64,000 nucleotides of DNA from Nonomuraea indica. GTDB lineage: Bacteria > Actinomycetota > Actinomycetes > Streptosporangiales > Streptosporangiaceae. The notes under the pieces were generated by a model, which saw only the letters and a list, made by a program, of their open reading frames with translations, was not told the origin of the DNA and made no database searches. Below, piece by piece: positions 48,133 to 55,981 of this stretch. The stretch spans positions 507,319 to 571,318 of the forward strand of contig NZ_KZ559467.1 of the NCBI RefSeq assembly GCF_002850745.1, read 5' to 3'. Within the stretch, counting starts at the first letter, position 1; every line of letters begins with the position of its first letter. A program made the translations under genes and the position numbers.

Positions 48133-49095
48133 GTGAGCGCGGCCGACGAGACCAGCCGGCTCGAAGAGCACTTCGACCGGACCATCGCCCGGGAGCAGCG
48201 GATCGAGCCGCGTGACTGGATGCCCGACGGCTACCGCCGGACGCTGGTCCGCCAGATCTCCCAGCACGCCCACTCCGAGATCATCGGGATGCAGCCCGAG
48301 GGCGAGTGGATCACCCGTGCGCCGTCCCTGCGGCGCAAGGCCATCCTGCTGGCCAAGGTGCAGGACGAGGCGGGGCACGGCCTGTACCTGTACTCCGCGG
48401 CGGAGACCCTCGGCGCCGACCGCGACGAGCTGACGGCGATGCTCATCGACGGCAGGCAGAAATACTCCTCGATCTTCAACTATCCGACGCTGAGCTTCGC
48501 CGACGTGGGCGTGATCGGCTGGCTCGTGGACGGCGCGGCCATCTGCAACCAGGTGCCGCTGTGCCGCAGCTCGTACGGCCCGTACGCGCGGGCGATGATC
48601 CGCATCTGCAAGGAGGAGTCGTTCCACCAGCGGCAGGGCTACGAGCTGCTGATGACGATGATGCGGGGCACGCCCGAGCAGCGGGCCATGGTGCAGGACG
48701 CGGTGGACCGCTGGTGGTGGCCGTCGCTGATGATGTTCGGGCCGCCCGACCACGACTCGCCCAACACCGCCCGGTCCATGGCGTGGAAGGTCAAACGGCA
48801 CACCAACGACGAGCTGCGGCAGCGGTTCGTGGACATGACGGTGCCGCAGGCCGAGGCCCTCGGCGTCCGGCTGCCCGACCCCGACCTGCGCTGGAACGCC
48901 GAGCGCGGCCACTACGACTTCGGTGAGGTGGACTGGGCGGAGTTCAGGCGGGTGATCGGCGGAGACGGCCCGTGCAACGCCCGGCGGATCGCGGTCCGGC
49001 GGGCGGCGCACGACGACGGCGCCTGGGTGCGCGAGGCCGCCGCGGCGCACGCCGCGAGGCAGGCGGACCGGGCGGGCAGAGGAGCGGCGGCATGA
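48133..49095 (+). CDS. paaA: PaaA: oxygenase subunit of phenylacetyl-CoA epoxidase
   Basis: The 320-residue protein is the catalytic diiron subunit: [33 protein letters not shown] (ExxH) and [16 protein letters not shown] (second ExxH) hold the metal ligands. Together with PaaC and PaaB it inserts oxygen into phenylacetyl-CoA to form the 1,2-epoxide. GTG 48133 is the likely start, giving the usual N-terminus. Its stop overlaps the PaaB start (ATGA). The operator-like site lies 20 bases upstream. Confidence 0.95.
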   Translation: MSAADETSRLEEHFDRTIAREQRIEPRDWMPDGYRRTLVRQISQHAHSEIIGMQPEGEWITRAPSLRRKAILLAKVQDEAGHGLYLYSAAETLGADRDELTAMLIDGRQKYSSIFNYPTLSFADVGVIGWLVDGAAICNQVPLCRSSYGPYARAMIRICKEESFHQRQGYELLMTMMRGTPEQRAMVQDAVDRWWWPSLMMFGPPDHDSPNTARSMAWKVKRHTNDELRQRFVDMTVPQAEALGVRLPDPDLRWNAERGHYDFGEVDWAEFRRVIGGDGPCNARRIAVRRAAHDDGAWVREAAAAHAARQADRAGRGAAA

Positions 49096-49472
49096 GCGGC
49101 GAGTTGACCGGCGGGACGAGCGGCGGGACGAGCGGCGAGTTGAGCGGCGGGACGAGCGGCGGGGCGACCGGCGCGTTGAGCGGCGGGGTGCGGGCGTCGT
49201 GGCCGCTGTACGAGGTGTTCGTCCGCGGCAAGCGCGGGCTCAACCACGTGCACGTCGGCTCGCTGCGGGCGCCCGACGACGAGACGGCGCTGCGCCACGC
49301 CCGCGACCTCTACACCCGCCGCAACGAGGGCGTGAGCATCTGGGTGACGCGCTCCGACCACATCACCGCCTCCAGCCCCGACGAGAAGGACCCGTTCTTC
49401 GCGCCGAGCGGCGACAAGGTCTACCGCCACCCCACCTTCTACGAGATTCCCGACGACGTCCCGCACATGTGA
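49092..49472 (+). CDS. paaB: PaaB with a repetitive N-terminal extension
   Basis: From [20 protein letters not shown] (about residue 37) to [16 protein letters not shown] the 126-residue protein matches PaaB, a small structural subunit of phenylacetyl-CoA epoxidase that is normally about 95 residues. The first 34 residues are instead [16 protein letters not shown] repeats coded by a 36-bp tandem repeat (49095-49190). They probably form a flexible tail. ATG 49092 overlaps the PaaA stop, so this is the only start supported by coupling; an internal start would have no ribosome site. Confidence 0.93.
   Translation: MSGELTGGTSGGTSGELSGGTSGGATGALSGGVRASWPLYEVFVRGKRGLNHVHVGSLRAPDDETALRHARDLYTRRNEGVSIWVTRSDHITASSPDEKDPFFAPSGDKVYRHPTFYEIPDDVPHM
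49095..49190 (+). repeat. 36-bp tandem repeat in paaB (2.7 copies)
   Basis: Units at 49095-49130 and 49131-49166 differ at only two positions; a diverged partial copy follows. Each encodes SGEL(T/S)GGTSGG(T/A). Confidence 0.93.
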
Positions 49473-49479
49473 GGCCGCG

Positions 49480-50397
49480 ATGTCCCACGACAACCCCTAC
49501 GAGGCGCTCGGCGGCGACGGCGACGCCCGCTGGGCGTTCGGCACCGGGTTCACCGACCCGCTGGCCGGCGTCGACACCACCGCGCCCGCCGGGGTGGACG
49601 GCGGCGACCTGGCCGCGTACTGCCTCATGCTCGGCGACGACGCCCTCGTGATGTCGCACCGGCTGCAGGAGTGGTGCACCCGCGCGCCCGAGCTGGAGGA
49701 GGAGGTGGCGCTCGCGAACATCGCCCTCGACCTGCTCGGCCAGGCGCGGCTGCTGCTCGCCAGGGCGGGGCAGGCGGACGGCGGCGGGCGGAGCGAGGAC
49801 GATCTCGCCTTCCTGCGCGACGCGCCGGACTTCCGCAACGTCCGGCTCGTGGAGGCGGCGAACGGCGACTTCGCCCGGTCCATGGCCAGGCTGCTCGTCT
49901 TCGCCGTGTGGCGGCTCGCCCTGCTCGACCGGCTGGCCGGCTCGCGCGACCCGGTGCTGGCGGCGGTGGCGGCCAAGGGCGTCAAGGAGGTCGCCTACCA
50001 TCGCGACTACGCGGCCGGCTGGGTGGTGCGGCTCGGCGACGGCACCGCCTACTCGCGCGAACGGATGAAGGAGGGGCTGGCGGCGGTCTGGCCGCTGGTG
50101 GCCGAGCTGTTCGTGCCGCACGAGGTGGAGCTGCGGCTGGCGCGGGCCGGGGTGGCGGTGGACCCGTCGCAGCTGCGCGCCGAGTTCGACGCCGTCCTCG
50201 ACCAGGTGCTCGACGCGGCCCGCCTCACCCGCCCGGACGCCGCGCGTCCCGGCGAGGCGGACGCCGCGCAGGAGGGCCCGGCGGACGCCGCGCCCGCCGG
50301 AGCGGGCGGGCGGGACGGGCGCCACGGCACGGAGCTGGACGAGGTGCTGTCCGTGATGCAGAGCGTGGCACGGGCGCTCCCGGGGGCGACATGGTGA
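49480..50397 (+). CDS. paaC: PaaC: structural subunit of phenylacetyl-CoA epoxidase
   Basis: The 305-residue protein is the ferritin-like partner of PaaA: DDALVMSHRLQEWCTRAPELEEE, LANIALDLLGQARLLL and KEVAYHRDYAAGWVVRLGDG are typical. It lacks a working diiron centre in the family and supports PaaA. A low-complexity Ala/Gly/Asp-rich stretch (residues about 247-285) lies near the C-terminus and is longer than usual. The gene starts eight bases after paaB and overlaps paaD. Confidence 0.93.
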   Translation: MSHDNPYEALGGDGDARWAFGTGFTDPLAGVDTTAPAGVDGGDLAAYCLMLGDDALVMSHRLQEWCTRAPELEEEVALANIALDLLGQARLLLARAGQADGGGRSEDDLAFLRDAPDFRNVRLVEAANGDFARSMARLLVFAVWRLALLDRLAGSRDPVLAAVAAKGVKEVAYHRDYAAGWVVRLGDGTAYSRERMKEGLAAVWPLVAELFVPHEVELRLARAGVAVDPSQLRAEFDAVLDQVLDAARLTRPDAARPGEADAAQEGPADAAPAGAGGRDGRHGTELDEVLSVMQSVARALPGATW

Positions 50398-50957
50398 CGA
50401 GGCCCGAGGCCGGGCGTGCGGTGGCGCGTGAGGCCGGGCGTGCGGTGGCGCGTGAGGCCGGGCGTGCGGTGGCGCGTGAGGTCGCCGAGCGGGTGACCGA
50501 CCCCGAGCTGCCACTGCTGACCCTGGCCGACCTCGGCATCCTGCGCGAGGTCGACACGGACGGCGACGGGCGGGTGGTCGTCACCGTCACGCCCACCTAC
50601 AGCGGGTGCCCGGCGATGGCCGCCATCCGCGCCGACCTCACGGCGAGCCTGCGCGCGGCCGGGTTCGCCGACGTGGAGGTCCGTACGCGCCTGTCGCCGC
50701 CGTGGACGACCGACTGGATCACCGAGGCCGGGCGCCGGAAGCTCGCCGAGGCCGGCATCGCGCCGCCCGGCCCCGCGCCGGCCCGCGCGGCCGGACCCGT
50801 GCCGCTGACGCTGGACCCGCCGCGCCGCCGGGTGCGCTGCCCGCGCTGCGGCTCGGCCGAGACCGAGGAGCTGTCCCGGTTCGGCGCGACCGCGTGCAAG
50901 GCGCTGTGGCGCTGCCGGGCCTGCGCGGAGCCGTTCGAGCACGTCAAGGAGATCTGA
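50394..50957 (+). CDS. paaD: PaaD with N-terminal tandem repeat
   Basis: The core (about residue 30 onward) has the MIP18-like domain (VTDPELPLLTLADLGILREV, TPTYSGCPAMAAIRADL). The C-terminal zinc ribbon CPRCGS...CRAC is typical of PaaD, a maturation factor for the PaaE iron-sulfur cluster. Before it sits an expansion of three EAGRAVAR units from a perfect 24-bp repeat. GTG 50394 overlaps the paaC stop (GTGA); ATG 50391 is also possible. It ends three bases before the paaE GTG. Confidence 0.92.
   Translation: MTRPEAGRAVAREAGRAVAREAGRAVAREVAERVTDPELPLLTLADLGILREVDTDGDGRVVVTVTPTYSGCPAMAAIRADLTASLRAAGFADVEVRTRLSPPWTTDWITEAGRRKLAEAGIAPPGPAPARAAGPVPLTLDPPRRRVRCPRCGSAETEELSRFGATACKALWRCRACAEPFEHVKEI
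50406..50477 (+). repeat. 24-bp tandem repeat in paaD (3 identical copies)
   Basis: GAGGCCGGGCGTGCGGTGGC plus GCGT occurs at 50406, 50430 and 50454 without any change, indicating a recent or actively homogenised expansion. Confidence 0.96.
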
Positions 50958-50959
50958 CC

Positions 50960-52036
50960 GTGACCATCGCCCAGCAGGAGGATCAGGTCCGCGTGGGCTT
51001 CGCGCCGCTGCGGGTGGCCCGGGTGGACCGGCTCTGCGACGACGCCGCGGCCGTCACCTTCGACGTGCCCGCCGAGCTGGCGGACCGCTACGCCTTCCGG
51101 CCCGGCCAGTGGCTCACGGTGCGGCGGACGGTGGACGGGCGGGAGGAGCGCAGGTCGTACTCGATCTGCGCCCGCGCCGGGGCGCGCCCGCGGATCGGCG
51201 TGCGGGAGATCCCGGACGGGCTGTTCTCCACGTGGCTGGTGCGCGAGCTGGCGGCGGGCGACGAGGTGGAGGTGCTGCCGCCCGCCGGCGCGTTCACCCC
51301 CGACCTGAGCCGGCCGGGCCATCACGTGCTGGTCGCCGCCGGGTCCGGCATCACGCCGGTCATGTCCATCGCGGCCTCCGTGCTGGACGACCCCGCGAGC
51401 CGGGTGACGCTCCTGTACGGCAACCGGACGGCCGGCAGCGTGATGTTCGCCGACGAGCTGGCCGACCTGAAGGACGCGCATCCCGCCCGGTTCGAGCTGT
51501 ACCACGTGCTGTCGCGGGAGCCGCGCGAGGCCGAGCTGTTCACCGGCCGGCTGGACGAGGAGCGGCTGCGCCTGCTGCTTCCCGCGCTCACGCCCGTCGC
51601 GGAGGTGGACCACTGGTGGCTGTGCGGCCCGTTCGGCATGGTCACCGCGGCCCGGCAGGTGCTGGCCGGCCTCGGCGTGCCGGCGGACCGGGTGCACCAC
51701 GAGCTGTTCTACGTCGACGAGCCGCCGCCCGCCCTGGTCCGCCGCACCGGCCCGGCCACCGGCAGCGAGGTGACCGTGATGCTGGACGGCCGGGTGACGA
51801 CGGCGAAGGTGCCCGAGGGCGTCTCCGTCCTGGAGGGCGCCCAGCGGGTGCGGCCGGACCTGCCGTTCGCGTGCAAGGGCGGCGTGTGCGGGACGTGCCG
51901 CGCCCACGTCGTGGACGGCGAGGTGGACATGCGGCGCAACTTCGCCCTCGAACCGGCCGAGGTGGCCGCGGGCTTCGTCCTCACCTGCCAGTCCTATCCC
52001 GTCTCGGAGACCGTCACGATCGACTACGACGTCTGA
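50960..52036 (+). CDS. paaE: PaaE: reductase of phenylacetyl-CoA epoxidase
   Basis: The 358-residue electron-transfer protein has an FAD domain (FRPGQWLTVRR, RSYSIC), an NAD(P)H domain (VLVAAGSGITPVMS, WWLCGPFGMV) and a C-terminal [2Fe-2S] ferredoxin domain (FACKGGVCGTCRAHVVDGE, LTCQSYP). It passes electrons from NADPH to PaaA. GTG 50960 lies two bases after the paaD stop. A 9-bp inverted repeat begins at its stop codon and probably terminates the operon. Confidence 0.95.
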   Translation: MTIAQQEDQVRVGFAPLRVARVDRLCDDAAAVTFDVPAELADRYAFRPGQWLTVRRTVDGREERRSYSICARAGARPRIGVREIPDGLFSTWLVRELAAGDEVEVLPPAGAFTPDLSRPGHHVLVAAGSGITPVMSIAASVLDDPASRVTLLYGNRTAGSVMFADELADLKDAHPARFELYHVLSREPREAELFTGRLDEERLRLLLPALTPVAEVDHWWLCGPFGMVTAARQVLAGLGVPADRVHHELFYVDEPPPALVRRTGPATGSEVTVMLDGRVTTAKVPEGVSVLEGAQRVRPDLPFACKGGVCGTCRAHVVDGEVDMRRNFALEPAEVAAGFVLTCQSYPVSETVTIDYDV

Positions 52037-52078
52037 CCCGGGCGGGGACGGCCGCGCCGGGCGGATCATGCCCGGGTC
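52035..52078. terminator. Inverted repeat after paaE
   Basis: GACCCGGGC (52035-52043) and GCCCGGGTC (52070-52078) are a perfect 9-bp pair with a 26-base GC-rich loop that can fold further. It lies between the convergent paaE and MFS genes. Confidence 0.55.
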
Positions 52079-52115
52079 GGCAGGGGCGAGGAGGTCGTCG
52101 AGCACCCAGGACGCG

Positions 52116-53285
52116 CTAGGAATCCCGGCGCCGGCGTGCCGCCGCCAGGACGAGCAGCGGGCCCGCGGCGAGCGGGACGGCCAGGGCGGCGAAGCCCAGC
52201 CCGAGGGTGGACAGGGTCGCGACGCCGCCGACCAGGAGCGGGCCGCCGGCGTCACCCAGCTCGCGGCCCAGTTCGGCCGAGCCCATGGTCTGGCCCAGGC
52301 GGGCCGGTGGGGTGGTGGCGGCGAGGGCGGCGAAGCCGAGCGGGGTGACCAGGCCGGTGCCGGCGCCGATCAGCACCGCGGCCGTCAGGACGCCGGGCAG
52401 CCCCGGCAGCGCCGCGCAGGCCAGTCCGGCGGCGGTGGTCAGCAGTCCCGCGACCAACCCGGTCCGTACGGTCAGCCGTCCGCGGTCCAGGGCCCGGCCC
52501 GCGAGCGGCTGCGCCACGGCTGCGCAGGCGGCGAGGACGGAGACGGCGGCACCGGTGGCGACGGGGCCGAGTCCGGCGGCGGCCCCCGACACGGGCAGGA
52601 ATCCGACCCCGACCGACAGCGCCGCGGTGGCCCCCGCCAGCGTCGCGGTCGGGCCGAGGAACGAGGCCGCGGACAGCCGCCGGGCCAGGTCCACGACGGT
52701 CTGCCGGTCGCGGGGCAGCGGCGGCACGCGCGGGACGGCCAGCGCGGCCCAGGCCGCGACGGCGGCGCCGAGGACCGCCATGACCGCGAAGAGCAGGCGC
52801 AGCCCGCCGGCCCAGGCCACGACGCCGCCGAGCAGCGGGCCGAGGGTGTAGCCGAGTGACTTCCAGAATCCGTAGCGGCCGAACGCGCGCCCGTGCCCGT
52901 CGGCCGGGCTGAGCCGGGCGACCAGGGCGGCGGCGGAGGGGGAGAAGGCGGAGGCCGCGGCGCCCTGGCCGAGCCGGGCCGCCCACAGCCACGCCGGTTC
53001 GCCGCCCACGGCGTACAGGGCCGAGGCTGCGGCGAAGGCGACCAGCCCGCCGAGCAGCACCGGACGCGCTCCGATCCGGTCGGCCAGGCCGCCGAACAGC
53101 GGCTTGAGCACGATCTCCGCGCCGTCGTACAGCGCCAGCAGGCCGCCCAGCACCAGCATCGACGTCACCGCGTCGGGGCTGTGACCGCCCAGGTTGGCCG
53201 CGATGCCGTGCGCGCCGAACGCCGTCGTGAACCCGGCCGCGTACAGCGGCCACCTGGCTCGGGGGGAGGCGATCGTCACAGTCAC
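52116..53285 (-). CDS. MFS transporter
   Basis: The 389-residue protein has 12 hydrophobic helices and the MFS loop 2-3 motif GGLADRIGARPVLLGG. The ALYDGAEIVLKPLFG segment and the RFGRYGFWKSLGYTLGPLLGG-like block are typical of drug-efflux MFS proteins. The substrate is unknown. GTG 53285 is the start (VTVTIASP). It is divergent from the FAD monooxygenase gene across 85 bases, so the two may be coregulated, for example for a compound that is oxidised then exported. Confidence 0.9.
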   Translation of the reverse strand: MTVTIASPRARWPLYAAGFTTAFGAHGIAANLGGHSPDAVTSMLVLGGLLALYDGAEIVLKPLFGGLADRIGARPVLLGGLVAFAAASALYAVGGEPAWLWAARLGQGAAASAFSPSAAALVARLSPADGHGRAFGRYGFWKSLGYTLGPLLGGVVAWAGGLRLLFAVMAVLGAAVAAWAALAVPRVPPLPRDRQTVVDLARRLSAASFLGPTATLAGATAALSVGVGFLPVSGAAAGLGPVATGAAVSVLAACAAVAQPLAGRALDRGRLTVRTGLVAGLLTTAAGLACAALPGLPGVLTAAVLIGAGTGLVTPLGFAALAATTPPARLGQTMGSAELGRELGDAGGPLLVGGVATLSTLGLGFAALAVPLAAGPLLVLAAARRRRDS

Positions 53286-53370
53286 GCAATCTAGCGGAGG
53301 GGCGCTTGACGGGAGGTCGCGGGCGAGGGATGCTGAGATTATTCAACAGGTGATGAAAAAGGTGAGGCCG

Positions 53371-54618
53371 ATGACCGAACACACGACGTGCGCCGTCGTG
53401 GGCGGCGGGCCGGCGGGGATGGTGCTGGGCCTGCTGCTGGCCCGGGCCGGCGTCGAGGTGACCGTGCTGGAGAAGCACGGCGACTTCCTGCGCGACTTCC
53501 GCGGTGACACCGTGCATCCGTCCACGCTGCAGCTGCTCGACGAGCTCGGCCTCGGGGAGCGGTTCGCCGCGTTGCCGCAGAGCCGGCTCCACGAGGCGGC
53601 CTTCCCCACCGAGGGCGGCGGGCGGGTCGTGGTGGCCGACTTCCGCAGGCTGCGCACCGCGCACCCGTACATCGCGATGGTGCCGCAGTGGGACCTGCTC
53701 AACCTGCTCGCCGACGCCGGGCGGGCCGAGCCGCGCTTCCACCTGCGGATGGACACCGAGGTCACCCACCTCGTGGGCGAGGGCGGGCGGGTGACGGGAG
53801 TCCGCTACCGCCACCCCGACGGCACGACCGGCGAGCTGCGGGCGGACCTCGTCGTCGGCTGCGACGGCCGCTGGTCGGTCGTCCGACGGCGGGCGGGCCT
53901 GCGCCCCAAGGAGTACCCGGTGCCCATGGACGCCTGGTGGCTGCGGCTGCCGCGCGAACCCGAGGAGCAGGCCGGAGCGCTCATGCCCGGCATGAGCCGC
54001 GGGCACTTCGCGGCCGTCATCCCGCGGGAGGGCTACTTCCAGATCGCCTACCTGGCGGCAAAGGGCCTCGACGACCGGCTGCGGGCCGAGGGGGTGGAGG
54101 CGTTCCGCGAGCGGATCGCGGCGGTGCTGCCGCAGTTCGCCGGCCGGCTCGGCGCGATCCGGTCGATGGACGACGTCAAGCACCTCGACGTCCGGCTCAA
54201 CCTGCTGCCGCGCTGGCACGTCAACGGAGCGCTGTGCATCGGCGACGCCGCGCACGCCATGTCGCCGATCGGCGGTGTCGGGATCAACCTCGCCGTGCAG
54301 GACGCCGTCGCCACCGCGCGGCTGCTCGCCGGGCCGCTGCTGCGCGGGCACGTCACGTCCGCGGATCTGGCCCGGGTGCGCCGCAGGCGGCTGCTGCCGA
54401 CCGTGCTCGTCCAGGCCATCCAGCGGGTGATGCACCGGGCGCTGGTACGGCCGACGATCGAGGGCCGGCGCGAGGGGCCGCCCAGGGCGGCCGCGGTCGT
54501 GACCCGGCGGGTGCCGGGCGTCCGGTCGGTCACGGCGTACCTGATCGGGATCGGGCTCCGGCCCGAGCGGGCGCCCGCCTTCGCCCGCCGGTCCGGCAGG
54601 ACACCCGTCCCCAGCTGA
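53371..54618 (+). CDS. FAD-dependent monooxygenase (PHBH-like)
   Basis: The 415-residue enzyme shows the group A flavoprotein hydroxylase motifs: GxGxxG at the N-terminus (AVVGGGPAGMVLGLLLARAG), the DG motif VVGCDGRWSVVRR and the GD motif CIGDAAHAMSPIGGVGINLA. No membrane segment or fused domain is present. Substrates are aromatic or polyketide-like compounds. ATG 53371 follows AAGGTG by six bases; ATG 53353 is another possibility. It is divergent from an MFS exporter and converges on the siderophore operon with 19 bases between stops. Confidence 0.88.
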   Translation: MTEHTTCAVVGGGPAGMVLGLLLARAGVEVTVLEKHGDFLRDFRGDTVHPSTLQLLDELGLGERFAALPQSRLHEAAFPTEGGGRVVVADFRRLRTAHPYIAMVPQWDLLNLLADAGRAEPRFHLRMDTEVTHLVGEGGRVTGVRYRHPDGTTGELRADLVVGCDGRWSVVRRRAGLRPKEYPVPMDAWWLRLPREPEEQAGALMPGMSRGHFAAVIPREGYFQIAYLAAKGLDDRLRAEGVEAFRERIAAVLPQFAGRLGAIRSMDDVKHLDVRLNLLPRWHVNGALCIGDAAHAMSPIGGVGINLAVQDAVATARLLAGPLLRGHVTSADLARVRRRRLLPTVLVQAIQRVMHRALVRPTIEGRREGPPRAAAVVTRRVPGVRSVTAYLIGIGLRPERAPAFARRSGRTPVPS

Positions 54619-54637
54619 CGCGCCCGCACGGGTTCGG

Positions 54638-55981
54638 TCACAGGCGTTCGAAGCCGCGGACCCGCTCCCAGTCGGTGACCGCCGTCTCGAACGCCTCCAG
54701 CTCCGCCCGCGCCGCCTGCGCGTAGTGGCGCACCACCGCGTCGCCGAACACCTTGGCCGCCAGCTCGCCGCCCTCCCACAGCCGCAGCGCCTCGGACAGC
54801 GTCGCCGGCAGCCGGGGCACCGACGGGTCGGCCAGGGCGTTGGCCTCGTGGGGGGCGGGCAGCGGCAGCCGGTTCTCGATCCCGTGCAGGCCGGCGGCGA
54901 CCATGGCCGCCACGGCAAGGTAGGGGTTGGCGTCGCCGCCCGGCACCCGGTGCTCGATGCGCAGCGACGCGCCCGAGCCGACCACCCGGATCGGGCAGGT
55001 GCGGTTGTCCCTGCCCCAGGTGATGCCGGTGGGGGCGAACGCGCCGGGCCGCAGGCGCTTGTAGGAGTTGACGTTCGGGGCCATCAGCAGCGTCAGCTCG
55101 GGCAGGCAGGCGAGCTGGCCGGCCACGAAGTGGCGCATCAGCTCCGACATGCCGTCGCCGGTCGTCTCGTCGGCGAACACCGCCGTGCCGTCGGTGCCGC
55201 GCAGCGACAGATGGACGTGACACGAGTTGCCCTCACCCTCGTCGAACTTGGGCATGAAGGTGAGCGCCACCCCTTCCTGGGCGGCGATCTGCTTGGCGCC
55301 GTTCTTGAACAGGACGTGTTTGTCGCAGGTGGCCATCGCCTCGTCGTAGCGGAAGACGATCTCGTACTGGCCGGCGTGGCACTCACCGCGGGCCGTCTCC
55401 ATCGGCAGCCCGGCCCGCACCATCTCGCGGCGGATCCGGCGCACGACGGGCTCGATGTCGGCCAGCCCCTGCAGCGAGTAGTCCACGTTGTAGCGGGTGG
55501 CGGTCTCCAGCCCGTGGTAGCGGCGCTCCCAGGCGTCGCGGTAGCTGTCGCGGAAGACCAGGAACTCCAGCTCGGTGCCGGCGAACGCGGCCAGCCCGCG
55601 TTCGGCGAGCCGGTCGAGCTGGGTGCGCAGGATGTGGCGCGGGGCCACCTCCACGGGTTCGCCGCCGGGCCAGACGGCGTCGGCGAGGACGAGCGCGGTG
55701 CCCGGGTCCCAGGGCAGCGGGCGCAGCGTCGCCGGGTCGGGCCGCAGCACGAAGTCGCCGAAGCCGGAGTTCCAGGCGTCGATGGCGTACCCGGGGCCGG
55801 TGCCCATCTCCACGTCGGACGCCAGCAGGTAGACGCACGCGCCGAAGCCCTGCCGCGCCACCTCCTCCAGGAAGTACGGCACCGACAGGCGGCTGCCCTG
55901 CAGGCGGCCCTGCACGTCGGGGACGCTGACGATGACCTCCTCCGCCCGGTGGCGCAGCTCCTCGTAGCCGAGCGGCGTCAT
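54638..55981 (-). CDS. Glutamine synthetase-like ligase at the end of the siderophore operon
   Basis: The 447-residue protein keeps the glutamine synthetase fold and ligands: TELEFLVF, ETARGECHAGQYEIVF, NSCHVHLSL, NSYKRLRPG and the RIEHRVPGGDANPYL block. It belongs to the group that joins glutamate to amines (gamma-glutamyl-polyamine or -monoamine synthetases), not to the housekeeping type. ATG 55981 overlaps the stop of the preceding IucA/IucC gene (ATGA), so translation is coupled. A role in capping 1,3-diaminopropane or decorating the siderophore is suggested by this position. Its natural amine is unknown. Confidence 0.85.
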   Translation of the reverse strand: MTPLGYEELRHRAEEVIVSVPDVQGRLQGSRLSVPYFLEEVARQGFGACVYLLASDVEMGTGPGYAIDAWNSGFGDFVLRPDPATLRPLPWDPGTALVLADAVWPGGEPVEVAPRHILRTQLDRLAERGLAAFAGTELEFLVFRDSYRDAWERRYHGLETATRYNVDYSLQGLADIEPVVRRIRREMVRAGLPMETARGECHAGQYEIVFRYDEAMATCDKHVLFKNGAKQIAAQEGVALTFMPKFDEGEGNSCHVHLSLRGTDGTAVFADETTGDGMSELMRHFVAGQLACLPELTLLMAPNVNSYKRLRPGAFAPTGITWGRDNRTCPIRVVGSGASLRIEHRVPGGDANPYLAVAAMVAAGLHGIENRLPLPAPHEANALADPSVPRLPATLSEALRLWEGGELAAKVFGDAVVRHYAQAARAELEAFETAVTDWERVRGFERL

